A DNA stretch of 48,591 nucleotides from contig DHSR01000036.1 of the NCBI GenBank assembly GCA_002410555.1, positions 1 through 48,591 on the forward strand, in the 5' to 3' direction. The position numbers and the translations under genes were made by a program. This document shows, in pieces, positions 41,656 to 48,591 of this stretch. The DNA comes from Bacteroidales bacterium UBA5281. GTDB taxonomy: Bacteria > Bacteroidota > Bacteroidia > Bacteroidales > Lentimicrobiaceae. The stretch's first letter is position 1; the number at the start of each line of letters is the position of its first letter. The notes beneath the pieces are model-generated. The model did no database searches and was not told where the DNA came from. It saw nothing but the letters and a program-made list of their open reading frames with translations.

Positions 41656-42342
41656 CTAATTCCATTCAACTATTCCCTGTTTTACTGCGTACTTTATCAA
41701 CTCGGCAGTATTGTTGAATCCGAGTTTTCGCAAAATATTATTCCGGTGGGTTTCAATGGTACGGTAGCTCACATTCAGTTTGTCACCCACCTCTTTAGCG
41801 GCAAGCCCATCACATAAATGTTGAATGATTTCTATCTCACGGGGAGTCAATGCTGTTTCCTTTTTTCTGGTAAAGGTCTTTCTTCCTGCAGTAATACCTG
41901 TCTTAGACAGATACACATCGTACATAATTTTTGTTACACTTTGACCGTAATAGTGGTTTCCGGAAAGTACGCAACGAATGGCTTTTTCTATATCTGACAT
42001 TTGTGCCAGTTTACTCAGATAACCTTCTACATCTATTTCAAGCAATTCGCTCACCGTTTCTGATGAAACTTCCGACGATAGCATAATGATTTTGATTTGA
42101 GGATATTCCTGTTTCAACCGGCGTGCTATGGCAATACCACTTTCATCGGGCAGGCGAATATCAAGTATCAGCAGGTCGGGAACCTTGCCTTGTTGGAGCA
42201 AATGGGAAAACTCTATGCCTGAAGCGCACTCGCCGATTATGGATAACGGAGCTTCCATTGCGGCTATGGTTGTACGGAGACCGATGCGGTATAGTGCATG
42301 GTCATCAACCAAAACAATGCTGGTGGGAGGCAATGAATTCAT
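41656..42342 (-). CDS. LuxR-type (NarL family) response regulator
   Basis: A 228-residue DNA-binding response regulator. The receiver domain has the acidic pair VDDH at 13-14, the phospho-acceptor Asp61 in LILDIRLPDESG, a Ser-Ser switch (MLSSEVSS), and Lys in GYLSKLAQ. The C-terminal LuxR helix-turn-helix covers about residues 165-222 (LTPREIEIIQHLCDGLAAKEVGDKLNVSYRTIETHR). It overlaps the histidine kinase gene by four bases (ATGA), so the two are coupled and form a cognate pair. Its targets cannot be read from the sequence. Confidence 0.94.
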   Translation of the reverse strand: MNSLPPTSIVLVDDHALYRIGLRTTIAAMEAPLSIIGECASGIEFSHLLQQGKVPDLLILDIRLPDESGIAIARRLKQEYPQIKIIMLSSEVSSETVSELLEIDVEGYLSKLAQMSDIEKAIRCVLSGNHYYGQSVTKIMYDVYLSKTGITAGRKTFTRKKETALTPREIEIIQHLCDGLAAKEVGDKLNVSYRTIETHRNNILRKLGFNNTAELIKYAVKQGIVEWN

Positions 42343-44195
42343 GAGTTTGCCAGATTAAATGAGAAGATTGTTCCTTTGTCAGGGTTGCTTTGTATTTCAA
42401 GGCGGCTGTTGTTCCTCTCCAGCAATTCATTGCAGATAATCAATCCCAAACCGCTGCCTTTTTCTCCGTATGTACCTTCGTCAGAGGTGGTTTTCCCATC
42501 CATTTGCAGCTCATTTATCTTTTCCTGAGGCATGCCGATACCCTGATCGATGATTGAAACCCGCGTAAAAGAGTCGTCTCTGGAGACAACTACGCGAATA
42601 ATATCATCCGGTTTTGAAAACTTCACTGCATTGTCGAACAGATTGCGGAAAACAGTATTGATCATCTGCCGGTCGGCGTGCACCATGCATTTTTCAGGGA
42701 GGTCTGTTATAAATTGAATGCCTTTGTTTTTGGCCGATATGGCATACAATTCGAGATTTTTGTGAATGGTTTCACTAAGATTAAACGGCAAAGGATTATA
42801 GGTCATTTTTCCTGTCTGCAGGTTGGCCCAGTTTAACAAATTTTGTAGCAGTGAAAGCTGTGATTCGGCGGCATTGCTGAAAGCAGACAGCAAGCCCAGT
42901 GTTTCAGCATCATACTTATCTGCGTGTTTTATCATCGCATCAATGGCTACCTTCTGGGCAATGGCCGGACTTTTTAAGTCGTGTGAGATGATTGAAAAAA
43001 GTTTGTCTTTGGTTTCATTGAGTTCCTTGAGTGTTTTATTCCTGAGGCGGCTTCGTTTTCGGTTGATAATGAGTGTAACCACAAGTATCGTGAGCAGTAT
43101 TAAAATAACGGAAAGGAAAATTTGTTGTTGATGCACGATTTTCAACTTCTGTTTATATAAGAGCAGTTCCGCTTCACTTTCCCTGCTTTTATAGCGAATT
43201 TCAAATTCCTGTGTTTTCGCCAGCATCTCCTGATTCATCAGCGTATCGGTGAGGTTTTGCAATTTTATAAGATATTCATAAGCCAATTTATAATCTCCTG
43301 ATTGACGATGGAAGTCGCCTGCAGTGAGCAGAACTTCCTGCCTTACCCGGTCATAACCTGTTTCCAGGGAAAGTTTTTCAGCCTTTTTGAACATGTCATT
43401 GGCTTTCTCCTTTTCTCCGGTGATGGAATTCAGCACACCCAGGTGCATATAACTCAGTGCAATGATTTCATTGTCGCCAATTTTTATTGCAATATCCATA
43501 GCTTCATTTAAGGGTGCCGACACGGCATGTAATTGGTTTTGCTCAAGATTGTTGGTAGCAATATTCATCAAACAATTGCATATAGAAGCACTGTCGGCCA
43601 GTTCGCGTTGAATTTTTAATGCTTTACCATAGTATTCAGCAGCTTGTTGAGGCAGCTGTTGTTTTTGGTAGATATTGGCGATATTGTTGTAAGCAATGGA
43701 AATTCCTTCCTTGTTTTTTAGTTTTTGGGCAGCATTAAGCGCCAATTGATAAAAGTAATGTGCCTTGTCCCATTCGTTTTGAAAAAAATAGACCATGCCT
43801 GTTTGCATCAGGGTACGGGCACGCAATACATCGTTGGGGACGTGCTCTGTTAGTTTTAAGATTTCTTCCAGTGCTGAAATGGTATTGGTAAAGTCTCCTG
43901 CATAGCTGGCCATTACGGCATATCTGTATAACAGGGATGGAAGCTTATTTCCGGTATTTCCCGACTTCCGGCTTAGAATTACTGCCTGCTGATAGGCCTG
44001 GGCAGCTTCAGTAGCCTGGTAATTTTCCTCGAATTCCATTCCCAGCTGTTCATAACACGATAGTTCTTCTTCAACAGAAAGCCTGGAATCTTTGAGTACC
44101 TGTTGCAAAGAATCTAACCTACTTTCCGAAGCATATGAACCGGAGCATAGCAGCAGACAGGAAAGTAAACAGTGATATATTAATTTCAGGTACAT
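42339..44195 (-). CDS. TPR-containing sensor histidine kinase
   Basis: A 618-residue kinase. A signal peptide-like N-terminus (LLSCLLLCSGSYA) is followed by roughly 300 residues of TPR-type helical repeats (for example EAAQAYQQAVILSRKSG, IAYNNIANIYQKQQLPQQAAEYYGKAL), probably periplasmic. A transmembrane helix lies at about 358-378 (IFLSVILILLTILVVTLII). The HisKA domain has His405 in SIISHDLKSP. The ATPase has NLFDNAVKFSKP (N box), DQGIGMP (G1) and GEKGSGLGLIICNELL (G2). It lacks a receiver domain; the partner is the overlapping response regulator. A minus-strand promoter with TTTG, 19 bases and CATATTTG lies at 44238-44268. The signal sensed is unknown. Confidence 0.92.
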   Translation of the reverse strand: MYLKLIYHCLLSCLLLCSGSYASESRLDSLQQVLKDSRLSVEEELSCYEQLGMEFEENYQATEAAQAYQQAVILSRKSGNTGNKLPSLLYRYAVMASYAGDFTNTISALEEILKLTEHVPNDVLRARTLMQTGMVYFFQNEWDKAHYFYQLALNAAQKLKNKEGISIAYNNIANIYQKQQLPQQAAEYYGKALKIQRELADSASICNCLMNIATNNLEQNQLHAVSAPLNEAMDIAIKIGDNEIIALSYMHLGVLNSITGEKEKANDMFKKAEKLSLETGYDRVRQEVLLTAGDFHRQSGDYKLAYEYLIKLQNLTDTLMNQEMLAKTQEFEIRYKSRESEAELLLYKQKLKIVHQQQIFLSVILILLTILVVTLIINRKRSRLRNKTLKELNETKDKLFSIISHDLKSPAIAQKVAIDAMIKHADKYDAETLGLLSAFSNAAESQLSLLQNLLNWANLQTGKMTYNPLPFNLSETIHKNLELYAISAKNKGIQFITDLPEKCMVHADRQMINTVFRNLFDNAVKFSKPDDIIRVVVSRDDSFTRVSIIDQGIGMPQEKINELQMDGKTTSDEGTYGEKGSGLGLIICNELLERNNSRLEIQSNPDKGTIFSFNLANS

Positions 44196-44237
44196 AGGAG
44201 CGGTAAGCAGCGTAAAACAGCAGATGAGTTATCACTG

Positions 44238-44268
44238 CAAATATGATAAAATTTTGAATATAAACAAA
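44238..44268 (-). promoter_or_regulatory. Promoter of the histidine kinase/response regulator pair
   Basis: Minus strand TTTG (44268-44265), 19 bases, then CATATTTG (44245-44238), one mismatch in the -7 box. The leader is about 50 bases. Confidence 0.45.
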
Positions 44269-44434
44269 ATATCAAAGCATTTTTAAGAGTAGTAAATTTT
44301 AATTATGCAATCATTAATCTGGCCTATCGCAACCAGAATTGGTCTAAGTAGAAGTACGTAATAAAAATTACATGGAAAAGTGTATTGATTTTCAGGGTTT
44401 TGCATACTATTTTTACTGAAAGAAAAAAGAAGAC

Positions 44435-44650
44435 ATGGGTCCCGTCAAAACATCCAAAGAAAGCCTTGTCCGGCAACTCATTTTCCTCAGTATTCAATAT
44501 GAAGAGTTGCTGAAACATCTGAATGCAACGGAACTTCTTATAAAAAATCCAAACGCATCCAAACAATCGTGGGGCGCTTCAGAGAAGAAGAAAATTAAAG
44601 AAGCTAAAACAATAAATCAAATGATAAACCAGGTATTTAAACGCTCAGTC
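44435..44650 (+). other. In-frame open leader upstream of the hybrid sensor
   Basis: From the ATG at 44435 the frame of the hybrid sensor is open for 72 codons before the preferred start at 44651. The encoded stretch (KESLVRQLIFLSIQYEELLK, then basic and Asn-rich) could be a soluble helical segment. An export signal at residue 73 would not work behind it, so it is probably untranslated leader or a separate small peptide. The adjoining 44196-44434 shows nothing beyond the kinase promoter. Confidence 0.3.
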
Positions 44651-47494
44651 ATGGACACTCAAAAGTTTGTTATTCTGCTTGCTATAACTGCACTACTGGG
44701 CTGTTGCACTTCACCCGGAGGGCAAACGGATTCGAACACCGAATACCGGAAAGAGCTTTCGGCAAGACTTTATAAAATCCGGAATGAGGATTCGCTTCAA
44801 ATCGTGCTAAAACAGTTTGCCGAAGAGAAGAATGATGTCGGTAAAATGATATGCTATAAGCAATTGGGATCGCGACAGCGCGAAAACGCCCATTTTTCTG
44901 ATGCCATCAGTAGTCACCACAAGGGATTGGAGATAGCATTAAAATTAAACGACACCATCGAAATAGTGCAGGCAATGAACAACCTGGGTACCAACTTCCG
45001 GCGTATAGGGGCGCAGAGCGAAGCCTCCCAATACCACTATCAGGCGCTGCATTATGCCGAAGCCTGGTCGGGTTTACATACCCATACCGGTACCAAAAAC
45101 CGCGTTGTATCTTTAAACGGAATCGGAAATATTAGTCTCACACTTGGATACTACAACGAGGCCGAAAAACACTTCCGCGAAGCCCTGAAAGACGAAATTG
45201 CACTAAAAAGCCCGATCGGACAGGCAATTAATTATGCCAATCTGGGCGCTATTTTCGAAAATCGACAGCAATACGACTCGGCATATCTATACTTTCACAA
45301 ATCGCTGGAACAGAATAAAATTGCCAAATCGGATATGGGCATCGGGCTATGCCTGATACACCTTGGCGAATTGTATGAGAAGGAACAAAAATTCGAATTG
45401 GCAAAGGCTGAATACCAAAAAGCGTATGATTTAATGGATGAGATTTCTGACAAATGGCATTGGCTGGAAGCTTGCCAGTCCATTGCCCGCATTCATTTAA
45501 TTACCGGTAATGTCGCCGAATTTAATCGTTACATCCAATTGGCGGAAAGCACTGCAAACCAAATTAAATCGCCCGAGCATCTTGCCGCCATATATATGCT
45601 CAAACACGATTACGATATCAGGCAAGGCAATCACCGGCTTGCACTTCAACATTACAAGCAGCACAAAGCAATGCAGGACAGTGTGCAGGGCGTACAAAAG
45701 GCAAATCGTTATATGGATATACGCCTGGGATACGAGCAAGACAAAAACGCGCTACGATTCCAACAAATGGAAGCTGCAAGTAAGATGGAGCAACAAAAAA
45801 AACAATTTGTCATTTATATGTCGTGGCTGATTATCATCGTTTCATTCATCATAACGGCATTGCTTTACTATGCCTACCGCCAGCGGACACTCAGCAACAA
45901 AATACTGAAAAAACTGGAACAAACCCGAACTGACTTTTTTACCAATATTACCCACGAATTTCGCACACCCCTCACCGTGATACAAGGATTGAACCGCCAG
46001 ATGCAGCAAAAGGAAAACCTTTGTGAGAAAGAAAAAACAGCATTCAGGGCAGCCATAGACCGGCAAAGCAACAACCTCCTTAATCTGGTCAACCAATTGC
46101 TGGATGTTGCAAAAATCAAGCGGGGAGCTGATGAGCCACAATGGAAGCGGGGCGATATCGTCGCATACCTGCAAATGACGGCAGAAGCATTCAGTTTATT
46201 TGCGGGTGAAAAAGAAGTGAAATTAACTTTTTACAGTGAAGTAACTTTGACAGAAATGGATTTCATTCCATCATACATCGATAAAATTGTCTGCAACCTG
46301 CTTTCAAACGCCATCAAGCACACTGAACCGGGTGGTAAAATAGAATTTGTTGTCAGAAAGGGGCCGCGTCCCGATACCATTACCATTCGCATATCCGATA
46401 CCGGTGAGGGCATTCCACAGGAAGATTTGGAGCGCATATTCGACTTCTTTTATCAGAGCCCACAAGCCAGAAACACTTCCGGAACAGGAATAGGTCTGGC
46501 GTTCACTCAAATGATGGTGGAGAAAATGAAAGGGAAAATAGAAGTTGAAAGCCAATTGGGTCAAGGAAGCGTTTTTACCGTTAGCTTACCCTTGAAAAAC
46601 AAACAGTTGCCTCATATTTTGCCCCTCAGAGAAGATGAAAAACCAGCTTCTGTTTTACCCGAAAAACACGATGTAATCAACCAAAACGAGGAGAAGCCCG
46701 AACCATTGGAAAAAGAATCCTGCGCCGTACAACCCCTTGTTTTGATCGTAGAAGATAACAGGGACATTGTTTTATACCTTAAATCACTCCTTGTAGATCG
46801 TTACAAAGTAATAACGGCACGAAACGGTGAGGAAGGGTTAGATGCAGCAGAAAAAAGTATTCCTGATTTGGTTATTACAGATTTGATGATGCCCGTGAAA
46901 GATGGTTATCAATTTGTCTGCGAAATGAAAAAAAACATGCTTCTTAACCATATTCCCGTTATTATGCTTACTGCGAAAACCTCAGAAGAAGATCGCATAA
47001 AGGGTTTGCGTTGCGGTGTGGAGGCATATATTCGCAAGCCGTTTCAGCAGGAAGAATTACTTATCCGCATTGAAAATATTTTTGAAAACAGGCGTATTCT
47101 CAAAGAAAAATACATGAGCGCCATCACACGCAATGGTTCAGAAAATAAGTTAGACAATGACGCCAACCTGAAATTCCTGCAAACCATCACCAATATTATC
47201 CAATCTGAAATAGACAATCCTGAACTGAATTCAACCTTTCTTGCAGATAAAATGGCATTGAGCATATCACAGCTTAGTAGAAAAATTAATGGCATTACCG
47301 GTTATTCTACCATATCGTATGTGTTGCAGCTCAAACTCAACAAGGCAAAAAAGATGCTCGCCGATGACAACATTTCCATAACCGAAGTATCTGATGCCTG
47401 TGGATTTTACGATGTCAGTTATTTTTCACGTGTGTTCAAGAAGGAATTTGGGATATCGCCATCACACTTTCAAAAGATGCCTGTTTTGGGGTAA
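44651..47494 (+). CDS. Hybrid two-component system protein (TPR sensor-kinase-receiver-AraC)
   Basis: A 947-residue one-protein two-component system. The start at 44651 gives a lipoprotein-like N-terminus (MDTQKFVILLAITALLGC, Cys18). Residues 60-370 are TPR-type repeats. A transmembrane helix lies at about 389-408. HisKA has His435 in NITHEFRTPL. The ATPase has NLLSNAIKHTEPGG, ISDTGEGIP and SGTGIGLAF. The receiver domain begins at about 695 with IVEDNRDI and phosphoacceptor Asp744 in VITDLMMPVKDG, and has AYIRKPF. The C-terminus is an AraC helix-turn-helix pair (LADKMALSISQLSRKI, CGFYDVSYFSRVFKKEFGISPSHF). Hybrid regulators like this commonly control nearby nutrient-use genes, but the periplasmic TPR domain here is not the usual sugar-sensing propeller. 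The next gene on the same strand encodes a secreted protein. Confidence 0.93.
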   Translation: MDTQKFVILLAITALLGCCTSPGGQTDSNTEYRKELSARLYKIRNEDSLQIVLKQFAEEKNDVGKMICYKQLGSRQRENAHFSDAISSHHKGLEIALKLNDTIEIVQAMNNLGTNFRRIGAQSEASQYHYQALHYAEAWSGLHTHTGTKNRVVSLNGIGNISLTLGYYNEAEKHFREALKDEIALKSPIGQAINYANLGAIFENRQQYDSAYLYFHKSLEQNKIAKSDMGIGLCLIHLGELYEKEQKFELAKAEYQKAYDLMDEISDKWHWLEACQSIARIHLITGNVAEFNRYIQLAESTANQIKSPEHLAAIYMLKHDYDIRQGNHRLALQHYKQHKAMQDSVQGVQKANRYMDIRLGYEQDKNALRFQQMEAASKMEQQKKQFVIYMSWLIIIVSFIITALLYYAYRQRTLSNKILKKLEQTRTDFFTNITHEFRTPLTVIQGLNRQMQQKENLCEKEKTAFRAAIDRQSNNLLNLVNQLLDVAKIKRGADEPQWKRGDIVAYLQMTAEAFSLFAGEKEVKLTFYSEVTLTEMDFIPSYIDKIVCNLLSNAIKHTEPGGKIEFVVRKGPRPDTITIRISDTGEGIPQEDLERIFDFFYQSPQARNTSGTGIGLAFTQMMVEKMKGKIEVESQLGQGSVFTVSLPLKNKQLPHILPLREDEKPASVLPEKHDVINQNEEKPEPLEKESCAVQPLVLIVEDNRDIVLYLKSLLVDRYKVITARNGEEGLDAAEKSIPDLVITDLMMPVKDGYQFVCEMKKNMLLNHIPVIMLTAKTSEEDRIKGLRCGVEAYIRKPFQQEELLIRIENIFENRRILKEKYMSAITRNGSENKLDNDANLKFLQTITNIIQSEIDNPELNSTFLADKMALSISQLSRKINGITGYSTISYVLQLKLNKAKKMLADDNISITEVSDACGFYDVSYFSRVFKKEFGISPSHFQKMPVLG

Positions 47495-47730
47495 AATAAA
47501 TTTTCCTCAGTCTCTGAAAGTAAATAATTTAAACTTTGTTATTAAAAATTATGCTCTCCGGATAAAGTCCGGATGGCTTCGTTATACCATGAATAAGAAT
47601 CATATACGTTACCTTTGGTTTATCTGAATGGGACGCTGTGAAAGTAATAATCCGACCTTCTTATAAAAAATTTTACACAATGTTATTTGTATATACTAAA
47701 TCCTGATTTAGAGATGTTTGACCTTATTTC

Positions 47731-47808
47731 TTGCGCAAATAATCCTAATGACATCAATTGTTAATGCGTGAAAAGTACTAAATGTTGCGCAGATAATGCA
47801 GATGGAAT
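47731..47808. repeat. Direct repeat pair starting TTGCGCA upstream of the last gene
   Basis: Copies at 47731-47754 and 47785-47808 match at 18 of 24 positions by my count, sharing TTGCGCA, ATAAT and ATG in the same spacing. Starts are 54 bases apart, about five helical turns. This is a plausible binding pair for a dimeric regulator such as an AraC-type protein. Confidence 0.45.
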
Positions 47809-47822
47809 GTAAAGAGTGACCC

Positions 47823-47830
47823 TATGTTTG
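47823..47830 (+). promoter_or_regulatory. -7 box TATGTTTG for the last gene
   Basis: Perfect TAnnTTTG match 69 bases before the ATG at 47900. No good -33 element at 19-21 bases, which would fit a promoter needing an activator at the repeats just upstream. Confidence 0.5.
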
Positions 47831-47899
47831 CAGTCGTATTGAGGGAAGAACGCCCTTGTATTTGTAAATCCTCGACTTACTAACTTTAATTAAATTATT

Positions 47900-48591
47900 A
47901 TGAACAAAAGAATTATTTATCTGCGAAGACTCGTAGCATTGGCTCTTATAACATTTGTATGGGTCAATTCCGGCAATTTGTTTGCGCAAAATCACTCTTC
48001 TGCCGCACAGTCATCTCTGGCTGAAGTGACTAATTTTCCATTTATTGAGACTTTTGAAACGAACTCTCCTACATTTGACGATTGGACACAGACCATGGGT
48101 GTAGGATATGGAGTTGACTTCTGGAGTTTTGCTACAGGAGCTGGAGGAGGTTCTATAACTACTGCCTGGGAAGGTACACGCAATGCCAGATTTGTAAGTA
48201 ATAGCAACTATGGAAACAGTGCTTATCTTATTTCTCCCGTGCTTAATTTGACAGGCATTACTTCACCAAAATTATCCTTCTATCTTGGACAGGAATCCTG
48301 GCAAGGTGAACAAAATACTACCAAAGTCTTTTACAGGACAAGTGCAACAGCTTCCTGGGTTCAGTTGGCTCATTACACCAACGATATTATTACCTGGACT
48401 CAGTTTGAGCTTACGCTTCCCAATCCGTCAGCTACCTATCAGATCGCATTTGAAGGCATCAATAACTATGGCCGTGCCAATGTTATTGATCTGGTTAAGG
48501 TTTTTGAAGGTGCAACGCCGGCAACAGTAACTTCCTTCCCATTTACAGAGACCTTTGAAACTTCTTCGGCAACCCTAACTGATTGGAGACA
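47900..48591 (+). CDS. Secreted repeat protein of choice-of-anchor J/MAM-like type (5' part, cut by window end)
   Basis: The frame is open from the ATG at 47900 to the end of the window, 230 codons, with no stop. MNKRIIYLRRLVALALITF through NLFAQ is a signal peptide. A repeat domain starts at about residue 49 with FPFIETFETNSPTFDDW and contains WSFATGAGGG, ARFVSNSNYGNSAYLISPVLNL and LSFYLGQ. A second copy starts at about residue 212 with FPFTETFETSSATLTDW, just before the edge, so the module is about 163 residues. This is the jelly-roll domain named choice-of-anchor J or MAM-like in Bacteroidota secreted proteins. The rest probably holds more modules and a T9SS signal, but that lies outside. 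Confidence 0.85.
   Translation, partial: MNKRIIYLRRLVALALITFVWVNSGNLFAQNHSSAAQSSLAEVTNFPFIETFETNSPTFDDWTQTMGVGYGVDFWSFATGAGGGSITTAWEGTRNARFVSNSNYGNSAYLISPVLNLTGITSPKLSFYLGQESWQGEQNTTKVFYRTSATASWVQLAHYTNDIITWTQFELTLPNPSATYQIAFEGINNYGRANVIDLVKVFEGATPATVTSFPFTETFETSSATLTDWR

Larger units (their letters stand above)
47495..47899. other. Intergenic region with direct repeats and a -7 box
   Basis: 405 bases without a gene. A short hairpin at 47557-47573 (TCCGGA on both sides of a 5-base loop) lacks a T-run. Two related 24-base sites, starting TTGCGCA at 47731 and 47785, lie 54 bases apart and upstream of the -7 box TATGTTTG at 47823-47830. The last gene starts at 47900, so its leader would be about 60 bases. 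Confidence 0.5.

Noticed and set aside
47557..47573. Hairpin TCCGGA/TCCGGA after the hybrid sensor as a terminator
   Set aside because: Short self-complementary stem without a T-run.
1..48591. CRISPR array, rRNA, tRNA or insertion sequence
   Set aside because: I looked through the gene-free stretches on both strands and found no regularly spaced repeats, no tRNA-like cloverleaf or rRNA text, and no transposase motif.

Overview
The window looks like chromosome from a member of the Bacteroidota, probably an uncultured or anaerobic Bacteroidales-like lineage. The evidence is: secreted proteins ending in type IX secretion (T9SS) C-terminal sorting domains, a hybrid two-component sensor with an AraC-type output, a Bacteroidota-type tail-fibre-like secreted protein, ParC and PEP carboxylase of the forms I associate with this phylum, and promoters carrying the Bacteroidota -7 box TAnnTTTG, several with a TTTG-like -33 element exactly 21 bases upstream. 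I see no rRNA, tRNA, CRISPR array, transposase or phage module.

Layout. 1-3.6 kb: a truncated TetR-type regulator, a nitroreductase and a convergent PEP carboxylase. 3.7-8 kb: two L,D-transpeptidases of different families, then a secreted papain-family peptidase on the other strand. 8.4-12.8 kb: two large secreted T9SS proteins, one with BNR/sortilin-like repeats and one with fibronectin-like repeats. 12.8-13.4 kb: a gene-poor stretch with degenerate repeats and possible decayed coding. 13.4-20.3 kb (minus): an apparent operon of BatA-like membrane protein, ParC, flavodiiron protein and lipoprotein. 20.4-22.4 kb: a ferritin-like protein and glutamate dehydrogenase, each with an intrinsic terminator. 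22.7-26 kb (minus): rlmB, a GT39-like membrane glycosyltransferase and a YwqK-like lipoprotein.

26.2-32.6 kb (plus): an AddA-type helicase-nuclease, then the most interesting locus. mnmH (tRNA 2-selenouridine synthase) overlaps by 20 bases a gene fusing a selenocysteine-lyase-like cysteine desulfurase to selenophosphate synthetase (SelD). Together the two genes could take selenium from selenocysteine to the tRNA wobble uridine. I see no selA, selB or selC here, so selenium use for tRNA alone is the simplest reading.

32.6-38.7 kb (minus): a tightly packed four-gene set of secreted proteins (tail-fibre-like protein with coiled coil, proline-rich protein with a short internal repeat, BNR-repeat protein, and an adhesin-like protein with a dockerin-like calcium-loop pair). 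None is a named system and they look as if they act together at the cell surface. 39.2-41.5 kb: penicillin-binding protein 1C. 41.7-47.5 kb: a TPR histidine kinase with its LuxR-type response regulator (4-base overlap), and a hybrid sensor with AraC output. 47.9 kb to the end: the 5' part of a secreted repeat protein, cut off by the window edge, with a pair of direct repeats in its promoter region.

Coordinates of motifs and repeats were read by eye. Family assignments rest on motif recognition, not on database searches.
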